A stretch of DNA of 21,132 nt from an uncultured Prevotella sp. (lineage in GTDB: Bacteria; Bacteroidota; Bacteroidia; Bacteroidales; Bacteroidaceae), in contig UQKO01000046.1 in NCBI GenBank assembly GCA_900541575.1, positions 1 to 21,132 of the forward strand, written 5' to 3'. The notes under the pieces are model-generated. The model searched no databases and was not told the DNA's origin. It worked only from the letters and a program-made list of their open reading frames with translations. A program made the position numbers and the translations under genes. Positions 14,375-21,132 of the stretch are shown in pieces (positions within the stretch are counted from its first letter, which is position 1; the number at the start of each line of letters is the position of its first letter).

Positions 14375-15715
14375 ATGTCCCTTTCTTCTCATTATAAATC
14401 TATACTCCGTCTAGGCATACCCATAGCCATAGGTCAGATTGGCGTCATTATTATGGGCTTTGCCGACACCATGATGGTAGGTCGCTTTAGTACAGATGCT
14501 CTAGCAGCGGCCTCGTTTGTCAATTCCGTGTTCAATCTTGTCACGTATATGTTTCTTGGTTATAGCTATGGCCTTACGCCTCTTATAAGCTCGTTGATGG
14601 GGCGCGGAGAGCGCGCACAAGCTGGTGCTGCATTGAAACATGGACTTATCTGCAATGTACTTTTTGCCTCCCTTTTGCTCGGTCTTATGCTCGTGCTCTA
14701 CGCTTATGTCGACTGCCTAGGTCAGCCCGTAGAGCTTCTTTCTCTAATTCGTCCTTATTTCTTGACCATTTGGGTGTCCATGCTTTTCGTTGCCATTTTT
14801 AATGCGCTCCGACAGTTTACCGATGGAATTTCCGAAACCTCTACTGGTATGTGGGTACTTCTCTTAGGTAATGGACTTAACATCGTGGGCAACCTCGTGC
14901 TCATCTATGGTATTGGCCCCTTCCCCCGTCTTGGCCTGCTCGGTGCGGGCTTGAGTACTATGGCCTCGCGCATCGTCATGGCAGTGGTGATGGTGCTGCT
15001 CCTTCTTTCCCGTCGCCGTTACGCTTGCTTCCGAGAGGGATTCCGCTCAATCTCTTTGCGTATCGCAGAACTCAAGAAAGTCAATCATCTCTCACTTCCC
15101 GTTTCCCTACAGATGGGTATGGAGAGCGGAGCATTCACTGTGAGCGGTGTAATGGCAGGATGGCTTGGTGCCGTTGACATGGCCACGTTTCAGATTATGG
15201 TCACACTCGGAGGTCTTGGCTTTTTGCTCTATTATAGTTTTGGTTCAGGCATTAGTATTCGTGTGGCCAACTTTTATGGACAGTCCGATTGGATACGTTT
15301 GCGGCAATCAGCTCGTGCAGGTATTCATATTCTGCTCGTTATGGCCGCAGTGTCCTCGCTAATCTTTTATTTCTGTGGAGAAAGTCTCATCCGCTGCTTC
15401 ACGTCCGACCCTGCGGTAGTGGCTCTTTCGCTTAGTCTTATATTCCCGCTCATTCTCTATCAGCTAGGTGATGCTATGCAAATATGCTTTGCCAATGCCT
15501 TGCGCGGCACTTCTCATGTGCTTCCTATGATGTGGATAGCCCTCGTCAGCTACATCGTAGTCAATATTCCTGCCTCTTACCTTATGGCTTTTCCCCTCAA
15601 TATGGGCATCACAGGGCTATATTTAGCCTTTAGTCTTGGCCTCTTTGTGGCTGCGGGTCTATTCTGTTGGCAATTTTATCGCGTGTGTCGCATTCACGGA
15701 AACAAGCCGTGCTAG
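14375..15715 (+). CDS. MATE family multidrug/sodium efflux transporter
   Basis: A 446-aa polytopic inner-membrane protein of the MATE family, which exports cationic drugs or metabolites using a proton or sodium gradient. Seen: GIPIAIGQIGVIIMGFADTM, then MVGRFSTDALAAASFVNSVF at the N-terminus, the classic first two helices. The family repeat follows in the second half (LSLPVSLQMGMESGAFTVSG, then VMAGWLGAVDMATFQIMVTL), with about 12 hydrophobic segments overall. Length is normal. The start at 14375 places the first helix directly after a short polar N-terminus. The gene stands between a terminator and a gene-free region, so it is probably monocistronic. The substrate cannot be told. Confidence 0.92.
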   Translation: MSLSSHYKSILRLGIPIAIGQIGVIIMGFADTMMVGRFSTDALAAASFVNSVFNLVTYMFLGYSYGLTPLISSLMGRGERAQAGAALKHGLICNVLFASLLLGLMLVLYAYVDCLGQPVELLSLIRPYFLTIWVSMLFVAIFNALRQFTDGISETSTGMWVLLLGNGLNIVGNLVLIYGIGPFPRLGLLGAGLSTMASRIVMAVVMVLLLLSRRRYACFREGFRSISLRIAELKKVNHLSLPVSLQMGMESGAFTVSGVMAGWLGAVDMATFQIMVTLGGLGFLLYYSFGSGISIRVANFYGQSDWIRLRQSARAGIHILLVMAAVSSLIFYFCGESLIRCFTSDPAVVALSLSLIFPLILYQLGDAMQICFANALRGTSHVLPMMWIALVSYIVVNIPASYLMAFPLNMGITGLYLAFSLGLFVAAGLFCWQFYRVCRIHGNKPC

Positions 15716-16057
15716 TTTCGTAACCCTCTCTCGCATCTTTCACGTTTCCCTCCCTTCGAAACTTCTTGCTTGCTTCGTGGAATCTCTTTAGCAGTAAGTG
15801 CAAGCAAGGAATAGCTACATGGGTTGCTCAATCCGATGATTATCAGTATGATAGTATTGGGGACGACAATGACGTAGAAAAAATGTGAGAAAATGCTTGA
15901 TTTGCATACACGCGTAAGCGTAAAGATATTTTGAGGCAGACGTTCTCTAGATATCTTCCGCGTAAGAGATTCCCTAGACTATAAAAGTTTTTTAAGTTTT
16001 GGCAAAATGCCAAAAAAGCCGTACCTTTGCTAAGAATACAAGTCAACTACTTTCCTC
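15716..16057 (+). other. intergenic region with hairpin and LicD promoter
   Basis: Of 342 bp, the left part has an inverted repeat CTTGCTTGC (15765-15773) / GCAAGCAAG (15800-15808), a possible weak terminator after the MATE gene without a T run. A short open stretch at about 15,800-15,885 (QSDDYQYDSIGDDNDVEKM) has no start and may be a gene scrap or chance. The right end holds the LicD promoter and palindrome. Confidence 0.5.
15997..16029 (+). promoter_or_regulatory. promoter with overlapping palindromic operator before the LicD gene
   Basis: TTTG (15998-16001), a 20-bp spacer, then TACCTTTG (16022-16029). A perfect 8-bp inverted repeat, TTTTGGCA-AAA-TGCCAAAA (15997-16015), covers the -33 element and most of the spacer, so a bound dimeric regulator would block RNA polymerase. 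The leader is about 25 bases to the ATG at 16058. Confidence 0.7.
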
Positions 16058-16861
16058 ATGACCGACGAACTACATCTCTACCTCGAACGCCACCGACGCG
16101 CTATTCAGCTCAAGCAGCTAAGCATCCTTAAAGCCATAGATGCTATTTGCACCCGTAATCACATCGACTATTGGCTTGATGGCGGAACCATCCTCGGTGC
16201 CGTGAGGCATGGAGGATTCATTCCTTGGGATGACGATATTGACATAGCCATGCGTCTCGAAGATCTGCCGCGTTTTGTAGAAGTTGCTCGCCGTGAGCTT
16301 CCCGACGGACTTTATATCCAAACACCTGCCACCGATTCTTCTGTGCGTTTGCCTATCTATAAGGTACGTGACAAAAATTCATTTCTTGTCGAGATGGCCG
16401 ATGACTTTACGCGCCCTTACGGCAAAGGATTGTATGTGGATATTTTCCCCATGATGCCCTATCCTAGTGTGTCAAAGAGTTTCATACGTCGCGTAGCGAG
16501 GGGATATTGTCGGGCCAATGCGATACTCTGTTCTCAGCACTACTATTCATGGCGCTCTGTGGCAGAGCTGTTTTATTTCGGAATGAAACGAACATGGTGT
16601 AAATGGCAGTGGCGTCTGGCTTGCCTCTTCCGCATGAAGGGCGAATATACGTCTAACACGCTCAACAATAATGGTTATGGTATTATGCATCGTACTGATA
16701 GTATTTTCCCTACGCGTCGCATTCGTTTTGAAGATGTAGAATTTTCTGCTCCTGCCAACCCTGACGCTTATCTTACCGACCTCTATCGCGACTATATGCA
16801 GCTTCCTCCCGAAGACAAGCGTGGTGGCCATGCCGTATTCTATGCAGAGACGCTAAACTAG
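16058..16861 (+). CDS. LicD family phosphotransferase-like protein
   Basis: A 267-aa protein of the LicD family (PF04991), nucleotidyltransferase fold, which transfers phosphocholine or related groups to surface glycans in known members. Seen: YWLDGGTILGAVRHGGFIPW (38-57), then DDDIDIAM (58-65), carrying the GG and the acidic D-D-D-x-D metal site, then PIYKVRDKNSF, GLYVDIFPM and the C-terminal FEDVEFSAPANPDAYLTDLY with its GDYM-like close (RDYMQLPPEDKR). All key residues are present and the length is normal. No signal peptide: it acts in the cytoplasm. The next gene is a glycosyltransferase, so both likely decorate a cell-surface polysaccharide or glycan. It heads a colinear run of four genes from a promoter with a palindrome. 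Confidence 0.9.
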   Translation: MTDELHLYLERHRRAIQLKQLSILKAIDAICTRNHIDYWLDGGTILGAVRHGGFIPWDDDIDIAMRLEDLPRFVEVARRELPDGLYIQTPATDSSVRLPIYKVRDKNSFLVEMADDFTRPYGKGLYVDIFPMMPYPSVSKSFIRRVARGYCRANAILCSQHYYSWRSVAELFYFGMKRTWCKWQWRLACLFRMKGEYTSNTLNNNGYGIMHRTDSIFPTRRIRFEDVEFSAPANPDAYLTDLYRDYMQLPPEDKRGGHAVFYAETLN

Positions 16862-16949
16862 CGCGCTTCTTGAGACAATACTGCCCAAAATGAATAGTCA
16901 TTCCTCAGTCTGCCTTCGTAATACTTTATAATGCCAAAAAACTTCCAAA

Positions 16950-17957
16950 GTGGTGGATCTTTCTGTTCTTATCCTCTTCTTCAACCGCCCCGATAAGTTA
17001 GCAAATCTCTTTGCTGAGGTGCGGAAAGCACAGCCCGCAAGGCTTTTCCTCTATCAAGACGGAGCCCGCGGGCCGCACGACATGAAAGCTATGCAGGCTT
17101 GCCGTTGCATTGTGGAACAAATAGACTGGCCTTGCGAGGTACATCGCAAATATCAGACTGAAAACTTCGGATGCGACCCTTCCAACTACCTATCTCAGCA
17201 GTGGGCTTTCTCCCTCACGGATAAGTGTGTGGTGTTCGAGGATGATGATATACCCTCGCAGTCCTTTTTTGGTTTCTGCAAGGAAATGCTCGACCGCTAT
17301 GCCGACGATGAACGCATAGGCATGATTCAAGGATTTAACCAAGAAGAGTATACCACCGATGTAGGACAGGATGACTACTTCTTTACCTCCAATTTTAGTA
17401 TTTGGGGATGGGCTTCGTGGAGTCGCGTGGTGCTAGCTTGGGATAAAGACTATCGTTGGCTTGCCGACCCCGAAGCAGTAGGCCGCATACAAGCTCTCAC
17501 TGATGAGCGTAAGTTGCGTCGAGACTTTCTGCCCATGGCGCGAGCTCACAAGACAAGTGGAAAAGCTTTCTATGAAACCATCTTTCACGCTCACTTGCTC
17601 CTCCATTCGCAGTTGGCCATCGTGCCTCGTGTCAACATGATAAGCAATCGAGGAGTAACCGATGATTCTGTACATTTTGCAGGTTCTGTGCGTACACTCC
17701 CAAGTGGGTATCGTCGCATCTTCACTATGAGGCATCATGACATAAACTTTCCCCTCCATCATCCGCGTTATATCGTTGATCACGTGCGTTTTCGCCAACG
17801 TGTCTATCGCATTATGGGATGGCGTCACCCTTGGATAAAAGTGTGGCGTTCTTTCGAGGAGTTTTTTCTCAACCTTCGTTATGGCCAGTGGCGCAGGCTT
17901 GCTAATGCCTTTATTTCGCGCCTAGTTGTCATCTTTCGTGGCCGACGTTTCAGATAG
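16950..17957 (+). CDS. glycosyltransferase, GT-A fold (GNT-I/GT2-like)
   Basis: A 335-aa cytoplasmic glycosyltransferase. Seen: SVLILFFNRPDKLANLFAEV at the N-terminus, LYQDGARG (34-41), NFGCDPSNY (72-80), then VVFEDDDIPSQSFFGFC (94-110) holding the metal-binding E-D-D-D. MIQGFN and SNFSIWGWASWSRV follow as the acceptor-side segment, and then a basic tail (residues about 290-335). The EDD motif with the following Phe-Phe resembles GNT-I-like enzymes, and the overall plan also fits GT2-type proteins. Start: an in-frame TAA at 16929 leaves only GTG 16950 or the adjacent GTG 16953. Neither has a clear ribosome site. Its place 88 bp after LicD suggests joint surface glycan decoration. Donor sugar and acceptor are unknown. 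Confidence 0.8.
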   Translation: MVDLSVLILFFNRPDKLANLFAEVRKAQPARLFLYQDGARGPHDMKAMQACRCIVEQIDWPCEVHRKYQTENFGCDPSNYLSQQWAFSLTDKCVVFEDDDIPSQSFFGFCKEMLDRYADDERIGMIQGFNQEEYTTDVGQDDYFFTSNFSIWGWASWSRVVLAWDKDYRWLADPEAVGRIQALTDERKLRRDFLPMARAHKTSGKAFYETIFHAHLLLHSQLAIVPRVNMISNRGVTDDSVHFAGSVRTLPSGYRRIFTMRHHDINFPLHHPRYIVDHVRFRQRVYRIMGWRHPWIKVWRSFEEFFLNLRYGQWRRLANAFISRLVVIFRGRRFR

Positions 17958-17980
17958 TAGCACAAAATATTTCCACTCTC

Positions 17981-18742
17981 ATGCTCTCCCTTCACTCCCT
18001 TACAACAGGTTATGCCCATACCTCCATAGGCATTCAGCTTAATGCCACTCTTCCCGTGGGCAAACTGACAGCTCTGTTGGGGCCTAATGGAGTTGGAAAA
18101 AGTACTCTCTTGCGTACTCTCAGCGGATTGCAGCGCCCTATTTCGGGGACCATTACCTGTAGTGAAACCGACCTTCTACGGCTTTCTCTCAGAGAAATAT
18201 CACGGTGGATTAGCGTGGTGCTCACCTTCCGTCCAGACACAGAGTCAATGACAGTGGAGGAAGTTGTGCTAACGGGTCGCATTCCCTATATAGGCATGTT
18301 TGGCCGCTATTCATCCGACGACTTACAGCGTGTACAACAAGCCTTAAAACTCACTCAGACCACTCACTTTGCTCATCGTCCCCTTGCGACGCTAAGCGAT
18401 GGCGAACGGCAACGTGTATTCATTGCCAAAGCACTTGTACAAGATACACCTATAATCGTGCTCGATGAGCCAACGGCCTTCCTTGACTTCGGGTCGAAAG
18501 TGGAAATGGTGCACCTTTTGTCTCGTCTAGCCCATGATGAAGGAAAATCTGTGCTCATGTCAACCCACGATGTAGAACTAGCCCTTCATCTGGCTGACAA
18601 TTTATGGCTCCTTTCCACCAAAGATATAGCGCAGGGATCACCGCAAGCACTTTCTGCAGATGGTACTATCGCCCGCTTTTTTCAGCGCGATGGTGTACGA
18701 TTCCTCCCTCACGAGATGCGTTTCGACTATCGTATGGAATAA
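17981..18742 (+). CDS. ABC transporter ATP-binding protein, FecE/BtuD-like
   Basis: A 253-aa ATPase subunit of the iron-complex/cobalamin importer class. Seen: Walker A GPNGVGKST (34-42), signature LSDGERQR (138-145), Walker B IIVLDEPT (158-165), D-loop AFLD and H-loop STHD (H196). The Q-loop glutamine is not seen: the segment reads VVLTFRPDTESMTVEEVV (79-96) instead of the usual VPQ. I recall this as common in Bacteroidetes relatives, so it is probably not a defect. Usual partners (a permease of FecCD type, a binding protein, a TonB receptor) are absent here, so it is an orphan subunit or works with a permease elsewhere. It lies 23 bp after the glycosyltransferase gene and 57 bp before topB. 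Confidence 0.88.
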   Translation: MLSLHSLTTGYAHTSIGIQLNATLPVGKLTALLGPNGVGKSTLLRTLSGLQRPISGTITCSETDLLRLSLREISRWISVVLTFRPDTESMTVEEVVLTGRIPYIGMFGRYSSDDLQRVQQALKLTQTTHFAHRPLATLSDGERQRVFIAKALVQDTPIIVLDEPTAFLDFGSKVEMVHLLSRLAHDEGKSVLMSTHDVELALHLADNLWLLSTKDIAQGSPQALSADGTIARFFQRDGVRFLPHEMRFDYRME

Positions 18743-18799
18743 GCAAAGGTGAGCCGCATATCAATAGCATTACTTATTACTCTTTACTCTGAACAACTG

Positions 18800-20899
18800 A
18801 TGATTGTCTGCATAGCAGAAAAGCCTAGCGTAGCACGCGATATTGCCAATATACTTGGTGCCACAGAACAACATAAAGGTTACCTCCAAGGCAATGGTTA
18901 CCAAGTGACCTGGACCTTTGGACATCTCTGTGAACTGAAATACCCCGAAGACTATACGCCCCTTTGGAAACGGTGGAACCTCGGGGCACTGCCAATGGTG
19001 CCTACCCGTTTTGGTATACGTCTCAAAGACGACCAAGGAGTAAAAGAACAATTCGACATTATCCAACGCTTGATGCAGAATGCGGAACGCATCATCAACT
19101 GCGGCGATGCTGGTCAAGAAGGTGAACTCATACAACGATGGGTGATGCAAAAGGCCGGGGCGAAGTGTCCGGTAGACCGACTGTGGATATCCTCCCTCAC
19201 CGAAGAAAGTATACGTGAGGGCTTCTCTTCGCTCAAACCGCAGTCGGAATATAAGTCGCTCTATGAAGCTGGGCTATGTCGTGCAGTGGGCGATTGGCTC
19301 TTAGGGATGAACGCCACCCGTCTCTACACCATCAAGTATGGTGGTGGTTATGGCGCTCCACCTCTCTCAATCGGTCGTGTGCAGACACCCACGTTGGCTC
19401 TTATTGTGCGTAGACAATTAGACATAGACCATTTCAAGCCAGAACCTTATTGGGTGCTTACCACGCAGTATCGCAACACAACTTTCAATGCTGTCATGGC
19501 CGATCCTAACGATGATGAACCTAGCGCGACAGATGCTACTGATAAGAAAAAAACTCAGCAACAGCAGCCTCTACGTCGTGGATTTACTTCAGAAGAGGAG
19601 GGGCGTGCTGCCTTGGAGAAAATCAAGACGGAGCCTTTTGTGGTTACCTCAGTAGAGAAGAAGAAAGGCACGGAACAGCCGCCACGATTGTACGACCTCA
19701 CTTCGTTGCAGGTGGATTGCAACAAAAAGTTTGGCTATTCCGCCGATCTTACTTTACAACTTATTCAGTCGCTTTATGAGAAGAAGGTGACCACCTATCC
19801 GCGTGTGGACACCACTTATCTTTCTGATGATATCTATCCCAAATGTAAGCAGATTCTTAACGGAATCAGTGGCACTTACGCCTCACTTCTTGAACCATTG
19901 CGTGGTGCGCAACTCTTGAAGCGTAAAAAGGTGTTCGATACCTCCAAAGTGACCGACCACCATGCCATTATTCCCACTGGAGTGGCTGCTACCAACCTCA
20001 CGGATATGGAACGCAATGTCTACGATCTCGTGGCTCGTCGCTTCATCTGCGTGTTTTATCCCGACTGCCGTTTTGCCACTACAACTGTGCTCGGACAGGC
20101 AGCAGATGTCCCTTTTAAGGCAACGGGAAAGCTTATCCTTGAACCTGGTTGGCGTGCTGTTCCTCTATCGGCTGCTAAAATGGCTTCCAATGCACAAGAT
20201 GACGATGATCATAAGGACGATTCCGAGCGAACCTTGCCCGATTTCGTAAAGGGAGAAAGTGGACAGCATTTTCCCGACCTTACGCAGAAAATGACGCAGC
20301 CGCCCAAGCCTTATACAGAAGCTACCCTTCTGCGCGCCATGGAGACGGCAGGAAAAACCGTAGACGATGAGGAGCTGCGTGATGCTATGAAGGAAAACGG
20401 CATTGGGCGCCCTTCTACTCGTGCTGCTATTATCGAAACGCTTTTCCGACGTCGTTATATTGTGCGCCAACGAAAGACAATCCAAGCTACTGCTACGGGT
20501 ATAGAACTTATTTCACTCATCAAAGAAGAACTTCTTAAAAGTGCAGAGCTGACGGGACGATGGGAGAAAAAACTTCGTCAGATTGAACGCCACGAATATA
20601 GCGCCACCCAGTTTGTGGAAGAACTCAAGGCTATGGTTGCCGATATTGTAATGCAAGTGCTTCGCGATAACTCTAATCGACGTGTGACGCAGCTTGCCTC
20701 ATCTTCCTCGGATAAGGGCGTAAAAACTTCTGCTTCTCCCGCAAGTAATGAAAAACTTGCTAAGCCCCACAAGCGCATCATCCGTGCTGGGAGCATCTGC
20801 CCCTTGTGTGGGCAGGGAAAGGTAATCAAAGGCAATACTGCTTATGGCTGTTCGCGCTGGAAAGAAGGCTGTACATGGCGTAAACCTTTCAAGAAATAG
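18800..20899 (+). CDS. topB: DNA topoisomerase III (type IA)
   Basis: A 699-aa type IA topoisomerase that passes single DNA strands and resolves recombination and replication intermediates in the cytoplasm. Start: ATG 18800 gives MIVCIAEKPSVARDIANILG, the family N-terminus (Toprim domain). Longer frames from 18749 add 17 unrelated residues. Toprim acidic site: GDAGQEGEL (102-110). Catalytic tyrosine: Tyr333 in VTTYPRVDTTYL. Other blocks are GAPPLSIGRVQTPTLALIV, DVTDHHAIIPTG-like SKVTDHHAIIPTG, PYTEATLLRAMETAG and GIGRPSTRAAIIETLFRR. A polar insert (about 235-262, DPNDDE to QQQQ) and a Ser/Lys-rich linker lead to a C-terminal cysteine domain (ICPLCGQGKV, YGCSRWKEGC), probably zinc-binding. Size is normal. 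It ends at a strong hairpin. Confidence 0.95.
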   Translation: MIVCIAEKPSVARDIANILGATEQHKGYLQGNGYQVTWTFGHLCELKYPEDYTPLWKRWNLGALPMVPTRFGIRLKDDQGVKEQFDIIQRLMQNAERIINCGDAGQEGELIQRWVMQKAGAKCPVDRLWISSLTEESIREGFSSLKPQSEYKSLYEAGLCRAVGDWLLGMNATRLYTIKYGGGYGAPPLSIGRVQTPTLALIVRRQLDIDHFKPEPYWVLTTQYRNTTFNAVMADPNDDEPSATDATDKKKTQQQQPLRRGFTSEEEGRAALEKIKTEPFVVTSVEKKKGTEQPPRLYDLTSLQVDCNKKFGYSADLTLQLIQSLYEKKVTTYPRVDTTYLSDDIYPKCKQILNGISGTYASLLEPLRGAQLLKRKKVFDTSKVTDHHAIIPTGVAATNLTDMERNVYDLVARRFICVFYPDCRFATTTVLGQAADVPFKATGKLILEPGWRAVPLSAAKMASNAQDDDDHKDDSERTLPDFVKGESGQHFPDLTQKMTQPPKPYTEATLLRAMETAGKTVDDEELRDAMKENGIGRPSTRAAIIETLFRRRYIVRQRKTIQATATGIELISLIKEELLKSAELTGRWEKKLRQIERHEYSATQFVEELKAMVADIVMQVLRDNSNRRVTQLASSSSDKGVKTSASPASNEKLAKPHKRIIRAGSICPLCGQGKVIKGNTAYGCSRWKEGCTWRKPFKK

Positions 20900-20906
20900 A
20901 CTATGA

Positions 20907-20944
20907 GGGTGGTTCTATAAACTCCAGAATTTATAGAACCACCC
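20907..20944. terminator. strong hairpin terminator after topB
   Basis: A perfect 15-bp stem pairs GGGTGGTTCTATAAA (20907-20921) with TTTATAGAACCACCC (20930-20944) around an 8-base loop. It begins 8 bp after the topB stop. There is no T run directly after it. The 3' arm shares the 12-mer ATAGAACCACCC with 14331-14342 upstream of the MATE gene. Confidence 0.75.
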
Positions 20945-21003
20945 AATAAAAGGGGGCTTCGTTTATAAAATCTACTATAAAATAGCAGAAAGTCTCCAAA
21001 AAG

Positions 21004-21035
21004 TTTGGCTATTCTTCAAAAAGTACCTATCTTTG
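21004..21035 (+). promoter_or_regulatory. promoter of tRNA-Thr
   Basis: TTTG (21004-21007), a 20-bp spacer, then TATCTTTG (21028-21035): a full Bacteroidetes promoter 43 bp before the tRNA gene. Confidence 0.8.
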
Positions 21036-21077
21036 CACTCGCAAATCGGAAATATCCGTTTGCTACCGCTAAGGTAT

Positions 21078-21132
21078 GCCTCTTTAGCTCAGTTGGCCAG
21101 AGCACGTGATTTGTAATCTCGGGGTCGTTGGT
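21078..21132 (+). tRNA. tRNA-Thr (anticodon TGT), cut by the window end
   Basis: Seen in order: acceptor strand GCCTCTT, TA, D-stem GCTC/GAGC, anticodon stem and loop CGTGA-TTTGTAA-TCTCG (anticodon TGT), variable bases GGGTC, and the first bases of the T-stem (GTTGGT). The 3' end lies beyond the window. The anticodon stem has one T-T mismatch at its middle pair. Confidence 0.88.

Noticed and set aside
15800..15885. Short acidic reading QSDDYQYDSIGDDNDVEKM in the MATE-LicD gap
   Set aside because: No start codon and too short; could be a gene scrap or chance.
16931..16949. ATG 16931 as start of the glycosyltransferase gene
   Set aside because: It is in another frame; an in-frame TAA at 16929 restricts the start to GTG 16950 or 16953.
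18749..18799. Longer N-terminus of topoisomerase III
   Set aside because: The conserved Toprim start MIVCIAEKPS begins at ATG 18800.
19103..19129. Loss of the second Toprim Asp (GDAGQEGEL)
   Set aside because: I recall DAG-EGE forms as normal in one topoisomerase III subfamily, so this is not evidence of an inactive enzyme.
21101..21120. T-T mismatch in the anticodon stem of tRNA-Thr as a sign of a pseudo-tRNA
   Set aside because: The rest of the visible cloverleaf and a full promoter are intact; one mid-stem mismatch is tolerated, and the 3' half is outside the window.
1..21132. CRISPR array, rRNA operon, riboswitch or complete insertion sequence
   Set aside because: No regularly spaced repeats, rRNA sequence, known riboswitch core or transposase gene were seen.

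Overview
The window reads as chromosomal DNA of a Bacteroidales bacterium, most likely Prevotella sensu lato. The evidence is: several promoters of the Bacteroidetes form TTTG-N19/20-TAnnTTTG (upstream of rsmI, the LicD gene, tRNA-Thr and tRNA-Lys); weak or absent Shine-Dalgarno sequences; lipoproteins of Bacteroidales type, including a Cbp1-like coiled-coil lipoprotein; and a large secreted-type GH36-like enzyme. The genus is inferred, not proven.

Left part (1 to about 4,770): a decayed mobile island ending at the 3' end of tRNA-Lys(TTT). It holds a broken large-terminase gene (one amber codon plus a roughly 71-bp insertion that breaks the frame), an unrelated secreted-protein gene with its own terminator, a 5'-truncated phage gene translationally coupled to an intact 77-aa phage gene, an AbiEi/AbiEii type IV toxin-antitoxin operon with a duplicated palindromic operator, the tail of a lost gene 3 bp ahead of an intact acidic 85-aa protein, a truncated minus-strand gene, and three TTGGTATCAC repeats. 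Most pieces are relics. The AbiE pair looks intact.

Centre (4,768 to 11,750): minus-strand genes. These are tRNA-Lys, a single-pass membrane protein with DnaJ-type CxxCxGxG zinc motifs but no J domain, a large discoidin/GH36-like/LamG glycosidase, and an AI-2E/PerM family permease. The glycosidase has an in-frame TAA exactly between its signal-peptide exporting segment and the rest of the protein, with ATG directly after it (TAAATG). It is either a nonsense pseudogene or a reinitiating protein that has lost export.

Right part (11,744 to the end): plus-strand genes. rsmI is read from a promoter so close to its ATG that the mRNA should be leaderless. Next come a pair of lipoproteins (Cbp1-like coiled coil and glycine-zipper), a terminator, and a MATE efflux pump. 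A promoter with an embedded perfect palindrome is followed by a colinear run: LicD phosphotransferase-like, GNT-I/GT2-like glycosyltransferase, an orphan FecE-like ABC ATPase and topoisomerase III (topB). A strong 15-bp hairpin ends this run, and the window closes inside a tRNA-Thr(TGT) gene.

I found no CRISPR array, rRNA or complete insertion sequence. No clearly new multi-gene system is proven. The best candidates for follow-up are the AbiE operator and its setting, the 71-bp insertion in the terminase, the TAAATG break in the glycosidase, and the J-less zinc-motif membrane protein.
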